In this document: positions 25,188-33,818 of the stretch, in pieces
Layout of the letters: each line of letters opens with the position of its first letter
How positions within the stretch are numbered: the stretch's first letter is position 1
From: CAIVAT01 sp049317265
Lineage (GTDB): Bacteria; Bacteroidota; Bacteroidia; Bacteroidales; FEN-979
Assembly: GCA_049317265.1 (NCBI GenBank)
Contig: JBMOIP010000003.1
Coordinates: forward strand, 1-64,000
Length of the DNA: 64,000 nucleotides
Direction: 5' to 3'
The notes under the pieces: model-generated
Seen by the model: the letters and a program-made list of their open reading frames with translations, nothing else
Database searches by the model: none
Told to the model about the DNA's origin: nothing
Made by a program: the position numbers and the translations under genes

Positions 25188-26309
25188 ATGTCGAGTAAAC
25201 TAAACCTTAGGATTAAATCTCAATCCGTTGGAGGCAAAAAGTCATTCCGGGATACAGCAAGAAAAATCATCAAATCATCACTTGTCGTGTTCATTGCCGT
25301 TGGTGCTTTCGTAGGTGGCTGCAAGAAAGACACTACCGACCCACCCGTTCCAAACGGTGAAACCCTTCGTTTCGTATTCCTGGCCGACAGCCGTGGCGAC
25401 TCGATGGGCTATCCTGTTGACACTACTGCCCTGAACCCGATTATCCGCCAGATCGCGAAGTTATCCCCCCCACCTTCCTTCGTTATGTTCGGCGGCGACA
25501 TGTCCTACAGGGGCTATATGAATAGCGTTTACACCTTCCAGGCATGGAAAGACATGTGGGCACCCCTCGGTAGTGGAATCCCCCTTTATACAGCCATCGG
25601 CAATCATGAGTTGTATCACCACCACGCTTCATACGGTTCCCTGCTCGTTAACCAGCAGGAGTACCAGAAGGTATTTTCGGAGAACCCCACCAACGGACCT
25701 GCTGGCTATGACCACCTGGCTTACTCCTTTACCTCCCCGGGGGGCAACTCCTTTTTCGCAGTACTGGATCCCTATTTTGTGTCAAAGGACACGATGCACC
25801 TTGGGCTGGGGGGGCATATTGAAGACACCCAGATGTCATGGCTGAAAGCACAGGTTGCCCAGACCACCGCAACTCACAAATTCCTGTTCATTCATACACC
25901 TTATTACTATGTTTCCGATGACCCGGAGGAGCCATCAGCGGCCGACACAACCTTAACTAAGCTATGGTCTTTCGCGGATGTGAACAAGTTCGACATCTAT
26001 GCCTGCGGACATTCGCATCTCTATTCCCGTAAGGCCATTGACAGCAGCCTCCCCGCTAACCCACCCACCAAACCACCGACGCCTGCATGGAAGAACAATG
26101 TTATTCAGCTTCTCAACGGCACTTGCGGCGCCGGACCATCCACCGGGGTCATCGATCCGGCAATCAAAACTGCATGGAATGTGCACAATGACGATAAAAC
26201 CTATTACTTCAGCGTCATTGACATTAATGGCAACACAGTAAAGGTAAACAGCTATGGTGGCAACAAAGGAACCTACAGCGTGATCGATGCTTTCACAATT
26301 ACCAGATGA
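25188..26309 (+). CDS. Calcineurin-like metallophosphoesterase lipoprotein, paralogue 1
   Basis: A 373-residue protein. After a long basic N-terminus comes a hydrophobic segment and lipobox FVGGC (C45), so it is probably a lipoprotein facing the periplasm or surface. Metal-binding motifs of the calcineurin-like family appear in order: ADSRGDS, FGGDMSYRG, IGNHELYHH, FIHTPYYYV and CGHSHLYSR. These bind two metals and hydrolyse phosphoester substrates; the substrate is not predictable. A close paralogue lies at 27201 and a more distant metallophosphoesterase at 28322, all on the same strand with a small lipoprotein between, suggesting a tandem-duplicated operon. Confidence 0.9.
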   Translation: MSSKLNLRIKSQSVGGKKSFRDTARKIIKSSLVVFIAVGAFVGGCKKDTTDPPVPNGETLRFVFLADSRGDSMGYPVDTTALNPIIRQIAKLSPPPSFVMFGGDMSYRGYMNSVYTFQAWKDMWAPLGSGIPLYTAIGNHELYHHHASYGSLLVNQQEYQKVFSENPTNGPAGYDHLAYSFTSPGGNSFFAVLDPYFVSKDTMHLGLGGHIEDTQMSWLKAQVAQTTATHKFLFIHTPYYYVSDDPEEPSAADTTLTKLWSFADVNKFDIYACGHSHLYSRKAIDSSLPANPPTKPPTPAWKNNVIQLLNGTCGAGPSTGVIDPAIKTAWNVHNDDKTYYFSVIDINGNTVKVNSYGGNKGTYSVIDAFTITR

Positions 26310-26346
26310 ACATGCAAGGTTGCCGAAATGTAAAAACCATAAAAGC

Positions 26347-26514
26347 ATGAAAACCAGGTTACGGGTCACCGGCGCGGATTCATCTGCCGTTAATCCGTTC
26401 AGGAGTGAACCAATTCCCGGAATGGCCGGACAGCATATCCGGTTTGTCGTTTTCGGAGATTCAGGATACGATGATACAATTCCTTCCATACCTGGTCAGC
26501 TTTTCAGAATGTAG
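26347..26514 (+). pseudogene. Short open frame with phosphoesterase-like fragment
   Basis: A 55-codon frame from ATG 26347 ending 26514. Its middle, HIRFVVFGDSGYDD, resembles the first metal-binding strand of the neighbouring phosphoesterases (LRFVFLADSRGDS). Nothing else of the domain is present. It is probably the remnant of a further duplicate, though a short gene cannot be ruled out. Confidence 0.35.
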
Positions 26515-26534
26515 TTGAATATCCCATTAAAAAA

Positions 26535-26539
26535 GGAGG
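26535..26539 (+). promoter_or_regulatory. Strong Shine-Dalgarno site
   Basis: AAAGGAGGT with GGAGG at 26535-26539 lies 5 nt before ATG 26545. This is unusual here, because most genes in the window have no recognisable ribosome binding site. It decides the start of the small lipoprotein gene against the in-frame upstream start at 26515. Confidence 0.7.
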
Positions 26540-26544
26540 TTAAA

Positions 26545-27126
26545 ATGAAATGGAATATCCTGATTGTTTTGTTAGCAATCATCACTGCGACCGGTCTTGC
26601 CGGTTGTAAAAAACAGGAAAGTCCGCCACCGGAGGTGGTCGATACTACCCAACATGACAATTGGGTACTTCTTACGCCCGACTTTGGCAATCCTCCCCTT
26701 TCATTCGCACTGTCCGATCACTCCATCTCAAGCGGACAGCCCTGGGACGGCATCTCTACCGGCACACAGGGCTCCAGCTGGGGGATCGACGCAAAGGCGG
26801 GACGCCATAAAACAAGCAGTGTTGCGAGCTGGTTCAAATCACATGCCTCATACGCTATCTGTGCGACCTGGCCCAGCATATCCGATGCCTGGCCGTCAGA
26901 ATTGAATTTCGCTTTCACCGGCACCCTCACGATCAACGGTACCGGATATCCCATCACCATTGGCCAGGGTTCGGTACCACCCCATAACAACTGGTGGCTA
27001 GGCGGTCCGGGTTGGACTTACTGGAATTCACCTTTTGGCGACTCTGTGGTGACGCCCGACGGTAAATACTACTTCGAAGCGGCCGACGACACGTTCAACC
27101 AGTTCTGGATCCGGGTAAAACCTTAA
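26545..27126 (+). CDS. Small lipoprotein of unknown function
   Basis: A 193-residue protein. MKWNILIVLLAIITATGLAG ends in lipobox LAGC (C21). The mature part is rich in tryptophan and glycine (GQPWDGIST, SWGIDAKAG, WWLGGPGWTYWNSPFGD) and ends in a strand-rich segment, suggesting a small beta-sandwich, possibly carbohydrate-binding. No family recognised. It lies between two closely related metallophosphoesterases, so the three may act on one extracellular substrate. Start chosen by the strong Shine-Dalgarno site. Confidence 0.75.
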   Translation: MKWNILIVLLAIITATGLAGCKKQESPPPEVVDTTQHDNWVLLTPDFGNPPLSFALSDHSISSGQPWDGISTGTQGSSWGIDAKAGRHKTSSVASWFKSHASYAICATWPSISDAWPSELNFAFTGTLTINGTGYPITIGQGSVPPHNNWWLGGPGWTYWNSPFGDSVVTPDGKYYFEAADDTFNQFWIRVKP

Positions 27127-27200
27127 CCGGGAATCATTCCCGGATGCCTGCCGGAAATTTACATACCCTGCGTTTCATTTGTGATTCATCAAGTTTAAAA

Positions 27201-28313
27201 ATGGGAAAAACCATGTCAGACAAATTAAGAAGCACACTCCGGGTCGTGAAAAACCATGTCAACATCGTCGTTATGATGTTACTGCTCATTGTTGTTGCGA
27301 TGCAGAGCGGTTGCAAAAAAGGCAAATCGGACCAACAGGAGCCTCCGGTTGAAACCACTGAAACACTTCGTTTCGTCTTCCTTGCCGACAGCCGGGGTGA
27401 TTCGCTTGGATATGCCATTGACACGACTGCGCTAAACCCGATCATCAGACGAATAGACACCCTGAACCCAAAGCCCTCTTTTATGGTATTCGGAGGTGAC
27501 ATGGCCTACAGGGGTTATATGCATAAAAAATACACCTTCGGAGAATTCAAAAACCTATTCTCGGTTCTGACAAACAAAGGAATCAAATTGTATACGGCCA
27601 TGGGTAATCATGAACTCTACCATGAGCATGCGAGTTACGGTTACTTCCTTGTCAATCAGCAGCAGTTCCAGAGTACTTTCTCCGAAAACCCGGACAACGG
27701 ACCAGCCGGGTACGAGCACTTGGCCTATTCCTTTACCAATGAGGCAACCAGCTCCTTTTTTGCCGTATTGGATTCGTATTTTGTGACACAGGATACTCAG
27801 AAAATAAACATGGGTGGCCATATCGATTCGACACAAATGGCCTGGCTGAAAACAAAGGTGGCCCAAACCAATGCATTGCATAAATTCCTTTTTATCCATG
27901 TACCCTATTATTATGTCGACAATGACTCAACAGAAGCCTCAGAAGCGGACACAACACTTACGAGGCTCTGGTCCTTTATTGACGTCAACAAGTTCGACAT
28001 CTATTCATGCGGACATTCGCATCTGTATGCCCGTCGGACTATTGAAGGCAGTTTAGCCCCGAAACCACAGCCCACAATTCCGGTTCTGCCCTGGAAAAAC
28101 AATGTGGTGCAGCTTATCAATGGCACATGCGGTGCAGGTTCCGGCGGGGGGTACATCGATCCGACGGTCAGAACCGAATGGAATGTTCACAACGACCACA
28201 AGACCTATTATTTCAGCGTTATAGATATCAACGGTGCCACCGTTACGGTAAAAAGTTACGGAGGGTATACAGGGGCTTACAGCCTTATTGATTCGTTCAC
28301 CATCACTAAGTAG
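27201..28313 (+). CDS. Calcineurin-like metallophosphoesterase lipoprotein, paralogue 2
   Basis: A 370-residue protein from ATG 27201 (ATG 27213, giving MSDKLRS, matches the paralogue's MSSKLN start and is equally possible). The lipobox MQSGC gives C38. It shows the same motif series as the gene at 25188: ADSRGDS, FGGDMAYRG, MGNHELYHE, FIHVPYYYV and CGHSHLYAR, with high overall similarity along the length. It arose by tandem duplication. It is followed after 8 nt by a third phosphoesterase of different type, so this is likely an operon. Confidence 0.9.
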   Translation: MGKTMSDKLRSTLRVVKNHVNIVVMMLLLIVVAMQSGCKKGKSDQQEPPVETTETLRFVFLADSRGDSLGYAIDTTALNPIIRRIDTLNPKPSFMVFGGDMAYRGYMHKKYTFGEFKNLFSVLTNKGIKLYTAMGNHELYHEHASYGYFLVNQQQFQSTFSENPDNGPAGYEHLAYSFTNEATSSFFAVLDSYFVTQDTQKINMGGHIDSTQMAWLKTKVAQTNALHKFLFIHVPYYYVDNDSTEASEADTTLTRLWSFIDVNKFDIYSCGHSHLYARRTIEGSLAPKPQPTIPVLPWKNNVVQLINGTCGAGSGGGYIDPTVRTEWNVHNDHKTYYFSVIDINGATVTVKSYGGYTGAYSLIDSFTITK

Positions 28314-28321
28314 AACATGCC

Positions 28322-29989
28322 ATGATGCCAATGAACCCCAAATCCCTGGTACCTTTCTTATGGATCATGGCTTTCTGCAGCCAGCTCATCCTCCTGCAAT
28401 CCTGTAAAAAAAGCGACCCTTCCGTCGAACCACTCTTTTTGACTGTTAATTTACCACGGTCTGAATTCCGCAACGATACATATTATTCGCTGAATTACCT
28501 GGAGCGATCAATCGAACTGGAATTCAGTATGCCGGTTGATTCTGCGACCATTCCCGGGAATATCTCTTTTTCTCACAAAGGCGGCCCCCTCGACATCATG
28601 TATAAAACCATAAGTTCGGGAAGAAAGGTTATCATCGTGCTGAAGGAAGATTTCCAGCTCCATGCAGGATGGAAATACCTGATTTCCGTCAAAACCGGGT
28701 TGAAATCTTTATCCGGTGTATCCCTTGCTACAGACAAAACCATCGAAGTAAGAACAAGCGCCATACCGCTGGGTGCCACTATCGACACCGTCGCCCGCAA
28801 CTCAATTGTATGCATCAGCGATATTCACCTGGGCGAACAAAGGTCTGTGAATCTGAGATATGGCTGGTTCGGCAAAAATGAAGCTGCCCTCGAAAGTTTG
28901 CTCGGTGTAATCCTTTCAGGCGGCCAGGTGCGACAGCTGGTCATTCTCGGTGACCTGTTCGATGAATGGGTTGTTCCATACCGGCTTTCTCCCTTTGATT
29001 CGCTGGCCGGGGTCGCCGACTCCAGGGCGTATTTTCTTTCCGTTGCAAATGCTCCGGTAAATATTGGCATTATCAATAAATTGAGAGCCATCGCAGTTGG
29101 CAGTGGAACTCAGTTGATCTATATCCCCGGTAACCATGACATGTTATTAACCCGGGAGATCATCCAGGAAATCATCCCGGGTGTTGTCTGGATGGGAGAT
29201 TCATCCGGACCCGGGCACTATTCCCCCCTGGGAGAAATCACCATGGAGCACGGTCACCGCTATGATTTCTTCAATTGCCCGCAACCACTTGTAAACCAGG
29301 GACATGTTCTTCCTCCGGGTTATTTTGTTTCAAGGCTTAATGCAGAAGGATCGATGGAATCAGGCGAGCCTAAATGGAAAGACACCAGGTCGGGCAACGG
29401 TGATGTTGAATTCCTCGCCGCCTGGACTGCGGCCATTGAGTACCTTAAAATTAAATACTCCCTCACAGTTGCGGCCGATTCAGCCAACATCCGGATGGAT
29501 GGTATTGATCTATATGCTCTCCCTTTCAGCTACAATGGGGTAAGAGACATGTATGCAGGAAACATCGAAGCCGTGTGGCCGGCCACCCAAATCAGAAATA
29601 GCGTACCGGTCGCCATGCCGGTGCTGATGGCCATTCTGAATGGCAGCGTTGATCTCTATGCAACTGCTACCTATGAATTCATGCAGTCACAGGCACCCCG
29701 AAAATATAAAATAGTGGCTTTCGGACATACCCATAATCCCATGGTGAAGGTTTACCCGGCAGGTAAAAATTATACCGGCATCTATGCCAATACCGGCTCC
29801 TGGGTTAACGCAGAACTCACCTCCAAACCGGTACGAACATTCCTGGTTATCAAGCCTGCTGAGTGGACAGGGTCAGATCTTGATGTAGTCTCCCTGTTTC
29901 AGTACAATCACGACAGCGGAAGCGGAAACCCGGACCCTGGTTTTATACCGGTCCTGATTTCAGAAGAGAGTATTGGCATTTCTGAATAA
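28322..29989 (+). CDS. Lipoprotein with Ig-like domain and metallophosphoesterase domain
   Basis: A 555-residue protein. The signal ends in lipobox LQSC (C28). Residues about 37-145 form a Big_5/SbsA-like Ig domain (IELEFSMPVDSATIPGNISF is the typical opening). The rest is a metallophosphoesterase with CISDIHLGEQ, ILGDLFDEWV, IYIPGNHDML, MEHGHRYDF and FGHTHNPM, plus TGSWVN. GDxxDxW and GNHD with GHTH are shared with UDP-2,3-diacylglucosamine hydrolase (LpxH)-like enzymes, but the lipoprotein location argues for an extracytoplasmic substrate. It lies 8 nt after paralogue 2. Confidence 0.87.
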   Translation: MMPMNPKSLVPFLWIMAFCSQLILLQSCKKSDPSVEPLFLTVNLPRSEFRNDTYYSLNYLERSIELEFSMPVDSATIPGNISFSHKGGPLDIMYKTISSGRKVIIVLKEDFQLHAGWKYLISVKTGLKSLSGVSLATDKTIEVRTSAIPLGATIDTVARNSIVCISDIHLGEQRSVNLRYGWFGKNEAALESLLGVILSGGQVRQLVILGDLFDEWVVPYRLSPFDSLAGVADSRAYFLSVANAPVNIGIINKLRAIAVGSGTQLIYIPGNHDMLLTREIIQEIIPGVVWMGDSSGPGHYSPLGEITMEHGHRYDFFNCPQPLVNQGHVLPPGYFVSRLNAEGSMESGEPKWKDTRSGNGDVEFLAAWTAAIEYLKIKYSLTVAADSANIRMDGIDLYALPFSYNGVRDMYAGNIEAVWPATQIRNSVPVAMPVLMAILNGSVDLYATATYEFMQSQAPRKYKIVAFGHTHNPMVKVYPAGKNYTGIYANTGSWVNAELTSKPVRTFLVIKPAEWTGSDLDVVSLFQYNHDSGSGNPDPGFIPVLISEESIGISE

Positions 29990-30024
29990 ATACCAGCGAA
30001 ACAATCATTAACAATCGTAGCCGT

Positions 30025-32874
30025 ATGAAAAACAAATACATAATCCTGCTTGTTGTAGGTCCCATATTGCTCGCATTTTGTTGTTTGCATTTGTACGATT
30101 CAACCTCTTTTGCAACCCATAAAACAGGAAATGAATCCGGGAAGAAACAGAAAAAAATGTCAAAGGCCGGACTGCTTGCCATGCAGGCAGATTATCAGTT
30201 TTCCAAACTCCGGGACCCGAAAACCGGCCTGATTCCTTTGGGTATCCGTGCGAAAGAGCTTGAATTTGTGTCAAGGGTCCCGGTACATTCAGAAAAACAA
30301 GGCCAATCCTGGAACTGGCGCGGTCCGGCCAACATCGGCGGACGCATGCTGTGCATCACGGTTGATGTTGACAATGAGAACCACCTGCTTGCCGGCAGCG
30401 CTTCCGGGGGCATGTGGGAGTCGAACGATCGCGGGCTGAGCTGGCATAAAACCACCGCTCCCGATGCAGAGCAGAGCGCCACCTGCCTGGTTCAGGACAA
30501 GCGTCCGGGCAAGCACCATACCTGGTATTATGGTACAGGTGAAATGCTTAGCACGACAGACAGGAACATCAGCACCAATGCCCGTACACTCGGCATCGGC
30601 AACGGGATCTATAAATCGACCGATAACGGAACAACATGGCAGCCGCTGGTGGCAACACAGGGAGGATCAGCAGCCAACCTGGATGAGATTTTCCAGGGTG
30701 TATGGCGAATCGTCACGGACCCTGTAAGAAAGGATAAGGACATTGTTTATGCAGCCTGCTATGGGGCCATCATGCGATCCGAAAATGGCGGCATTAGCTG
30801 GCAGGTTGCTTTGGGCGACCTTTCAAACAAATCCTTTTCCAGCGACCTGGCCATTACCTCCGATGGCGTGATCTATGCTGCACTCGGTAGTTTTTGCTTG
30901 TCAGTTGAACCTCCGGGCAAGGCAGGCATCTGGAGATCGACCGATGGAATAAACTGGGATAAAATCACCCCGTCAGGCTTTCCGGTTGACAACCGGGTTA
31001 CCCGGCTGGCGCTTGCCCCATCGAATGAAAAAGTGATGTATGTCTTTACGGAATCACAAAACCCTGACCTCAACCCGTTCAATGGATATACCAATACCCT
31101 GAACACCTTTTGGAAAATGACCTGGAATCCGACAACCAACGCTGCTGTGTGGGAAAACCGCACCCATGGTATTCCAGGGGCAGGCGATGGGAATATTAAC
31201 AGTTTTCCGTATTCGCTGGTGGTATATGGCGGGTACTGTTTTACCATGGGGGTTAAGCCGGATAATGAAAATGTGGTATTCCTCGGAGGGATGAACCTTC
31301 ACCGGTCGGAGAATGGTTTTTCCGACAGCCTGATGACCACCTACATCGGGGGGTATCCTTACGACATGGACTCCACACATCAGCTTCATCCTGACCAGCA
31401 TGGAATAACCTTCCTGCCCTCTGATCCATCCGTCATGTTCATGGCAAATGACGGCGGGGTATACCTCACACCCGACTGCATGGCCGACAGCAGCAGGATG
31501 TCGTGGCAAAGATTAAACTATAAACTGACAACAACCCAATTTTACAGCATTGCCATCGATCACGGTTCTACGGGGGATGACTGGATACTTGGCGGATTGC
31601 AGGACAATAACTGGTACTACACCGTAACCGATAACCCGGCAGAATTATGGTTCAATATCGACATATGCTATGATGGTTTTGCCACCTGTGTTGCGCCCAA
31701 CTGGGAATATTGCGCGATCTCAGCCTACAGCGGAAATATCTGGACGACCCGGTTTGACAATGCAATGCATGCCAAAGACATCTTCCCGCAACTGCCTGAT
31801 ACCCTTTTAAAATTCTATGATCCGGTGATGGGCAGCAACTCTCTCTTTCCATTTTACCAGAACTTTGCTTTGGATCCGGCTCATTATGAAACATTCTACC
31901 TGCCAACGGTTACCAGCATCTGGCGAAAAGCAAATCTGAAGGCAGCAGCCTACGACACCAATCTCCGGAATGCGGGCTGGAGCCATTTAAGTAACGTAAA
32001 TGTCGGAACCGCTGCGGAGATCAGCTTTCTCTCCGTATCCACCTTCCCTCCAAACCGGCTCTATTACGGAACAAATCTTGGAAAATTATACCGCCTCGAC
32101 AATGCAAATACCGGGAATCCCGTTCCAACGGAAATAACCGGTAGCGGTTTCCCGGTCAATGCTTTTATTGCCGACATTGACATCGATCCTGACAATGCCG
32201 ACCGGCTGATGGTCACATTTTCAAATTATGGCGTTCAGAGCCTCTTTCATTCGACGAACGGCGGCTCATCGTGGACACCTGTAGGGGGTAACCTGGAGGA
32301 GTTCCCGGATGGTTCGGGAAATGGTCCGTCAATCCGCTGCACAAAGAAGTTGTTTTACCAGGGCAAAAAAATCATTTTGGCCGGAACCTCCTGTGGTTTG
32401 TATTCCACAACTGAACTGAACGGAGACTCCACCGTTTGGACCAAGGAAGGGGCAAATACCATTGGAAATGTGATCATTGACATGGTCGATGCCAGGCAAA
32501 CCGACGGGTTTATTGCCGTAGGCACTCACGGCAACGGAGTTTACAGCGCCTTTTATAATCCTGCGGCGGGGTTGAATGAATCAGCTGTGAATCAATCTTT
32601 TCGGCTTGGAAATGTTTTTCCAAACCCGGTCTGCGATATGGCGCAGGTGTCGTTAACGTCCGAAAAAACCGTCAGGATCAAAACTACCCTTTATTCAAAT
32701 ACAGGATCCCTGGTTAAGGAATTTACTGAAAAAACCAGTCATCCGGGAAACCAAAATCTATCCTTCCAGTTCACCGGCCTCCCTGATGGCATTTATTACC
32801 TCGCTTTTGAAGGGGGCGGAACACGGTTGGTGCGAAAGGTCATAAAAATTTCATCCTCCGCCTTCGGATCTTAA
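30025..32874 (+). CDS. T9SS-exported beta-propeller (BNR/sortilin-like) protein
   Basis: A 949-residue protein with an N-terminal hydrophobic signal (KYIILLVVGPILLAFCC). From about 90 to 850 it has repeats of the kind SGGMWESNDRGLSW, GIYKSTDNGTTW and LFHSTNGGSSW, the Asp-box/BNR signature of sialidase-like and VPS10 propellers. The C-terminal about 80 residues (VFPNPVCDM, LPDGIYYLAFEGG) form a T9SS type A sorting domain. It should be secreted and attached to the surface. The enzyme or binding function is not clear: propellers of this type include glycosidases, and this one shows no catalytic motif I can name. It is a relative of the larger protein at 36773, but without the PKD and coathanger domains. 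Confidence 0.88.
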   Translation: MKNKYIILLVVGPILLAFCCLHLYDSTSFATHKTGNESGKKQKKMSKAGLLAMQADYQFSKLRDPKTGLIPLGIRAKELEFVSRVPVHSEKQGQSWNWRGPANIGGRMLCITVDVDNENHLLAGSASGGMWESNDRGLSWHKTTAPDAEQSATCLVQDKRPGKHHTWYYGTGEMLSTTDRNISTNARTLGIGNGIYKSTDNGTTWQPLVATQGGSAANLDEIFQGVWRIVTDPVRKDKDIVYAACYGAIMRSENGGISWQVALGDLSNKSFSSDLAITSDGVIYAALGSFCLSVEPPGKAGIWRSTDGINWDKITPSGFPVDNRVTRLALAPSNEKVMYVFTESQNPDLNPFNGYTNTLNTFWKMTWNPTTNAAVWENRTHGIPGAGDGNINSFPYSLVVYGGYCFTMGVKPDNENVVFLGGMNLHRSENGFSDSLMTTYIGGYPYDMDSTHQLHPDQHGITFLPSDPSVMFMANDGGVYLTPDCMADSSRMSWQRLNYKLTTTQFYSIAIDHGSTGDDWILGGLQDNNWYYTVTDNPAELWFNIDICYDGFATCVAPNWEYCAISAYSGNIWTTRFDNAMHAKDIFPQLPDTLLKFYDPVMGSNSLFPFYQNFALDPAHYETFYLPTVTSIWRKANLKAAAYDTNLRNAGWSHLSNVNVGTAAEISFLSVSTFPPNRLYYGTNLGKLYRLDNANTGNPVPTEITGSGFPVNAFIADIDIDPDNADRLMVTFSNYGVQSLFHSTNGGSSWTPVGGNLEEFPDGSGNGPSIRCTKKLFYQGKKIILAGTSCGLYSTTELNGDSTVWTKEGANTIGNVIIDMVDARQTDGFIAVGTHGNGVYSAFYNPAAGLNESAVNQSFRLGNVFPNPVCDMAQVSLTSEKTVRIKTTLYSNTGSLVKEFTEKTSHPGNQNLSFQFTGLPDGIYYLAFEGGGTRLVRKVIKISSSAFGS

Positions 32875-32912
32875 GCCCAGGCTCTAAAAAGATGTGTGCC
32901 GAAAACGCCCCA

Positions 32913-33815
32913 TCAGGCCATCTCACACAAGATATTCCTGCCACGGAAGAAATCACGGAAGGCTGATACCTGGAGATGATCATATTGCTGAATATAGTCC
33001 AGCTTATATGCCATCCCATGTTCATCATATTTTTCCCTTCCAAGGCTGTGATATGGCTCCAGGCAAATACGGTCAAGTTTTAACTGGTCCATAATTTCCG
33101 CAATGGCTGCAAGGTTCTGAGAGGTATCGGTAATGCCCGGTATCAATGGGAAACGGATGATAATATCTGCCTTTTCAGACGCAAGGAACGCCAGGTTTTC
33201 GAGGATAGGGGCTACAGGTTGACCGGTATGGTAAAGGTGTTGATCAGGGTCAATAATTTTCAGGTCGAACAGAAAGAGATCGGTGAATGGAAGGATATTC
33301 TGCCACGCTTTCCGATCGGCCCAACCGCAGGTTTCAACAACAGTGTGTATCTCCAGTTTTTTACACTCTTTAAGGACTTCCAGCAGAAATGCCGCCTGCA
33401 TCATGGGCTCACCGCCCGAAAAGGTGACTCCTCCGCCTGAGTTGCGATAAAAAGGAATATCCAGGGCAATGATTTTTGTCAGATCTGCAACGCTGATCTC
33501 CCTTCCCGAAACCGAAACAGCATCGTGGTTGCAGGTATCGATGCAGTTTTTAGCCAGGCAGGCATTGCATTCGTCAAAGGTGCGGCGAACTTCTCCGTTC
33601 CAGTGCGACACAGAAGCAGTCGGGCAATGCTCCACACATCTGAGGCAGCCTTTGCAGCGGAAAGAGAAGTATCTTAACTGTTTGACAGCGGATTGCGACT
33701 CAGGATTACAGCACCAGGCACACCGCAGCGGGCAGCCTTTCATAAAAACCAGGGTCCTGATCCCCGGGCCGTCATGCACGGCATAATTCTGGAGATTTAG
33801 AATCGTCCCGTTCAT
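32913..33815 (-). CDS. Glycyl-radical enzyme activating protein (radical SAM)
   Basis: A 300-residue radical SAM enzyme. HDGPGIRT and CPLRCAWC (Cx3CxxC) near the N-terminus bind the SAM-coordinating 4Fe-4S cluster. Two more ferredoxin-type cysteine groups follow (CKGCLRCVEHC and CNACLAKNCIDTC), typical of activases for GRE dehydratases and lyases rather than the short PFL activase. FSGGEPMMQ is the SAM-binding GGE motif. It creates the glycyl radical on the enzyme encoded just upstream on the same strand, 3 nt away. Requires anaerobiosis. The specific partner is assigned by position. Confidence 0.93.
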   Translation of the reverse strand: MNGTILNLQNYAVHDGPGIRTLVFMKGCPLRCAWCCNPESQSAVKQLRYFSFRCKGCLRCVEHCPTASVSHWNGEVRRTFDECNACLAKNCIDTCNHDAVSVSGREISVADLTKIIALDIPFYRNSGGGVTFSGGEPMMQAAFLLEVLKECKKLEIHTVVETCGWADRKAWQNILPFTDLFLFDLKIIDPDQHLYHTGQPVAPILENLAFLASEKADIIIRFPLIPGITDTSQNLAAIAEIMDQLKLDRICLEPYHSLGREKYDEHGMAYKLDYIQQYDHLQVSAFRDFFRGRNILCEMA

Positions 33816-33818
33816 TCC

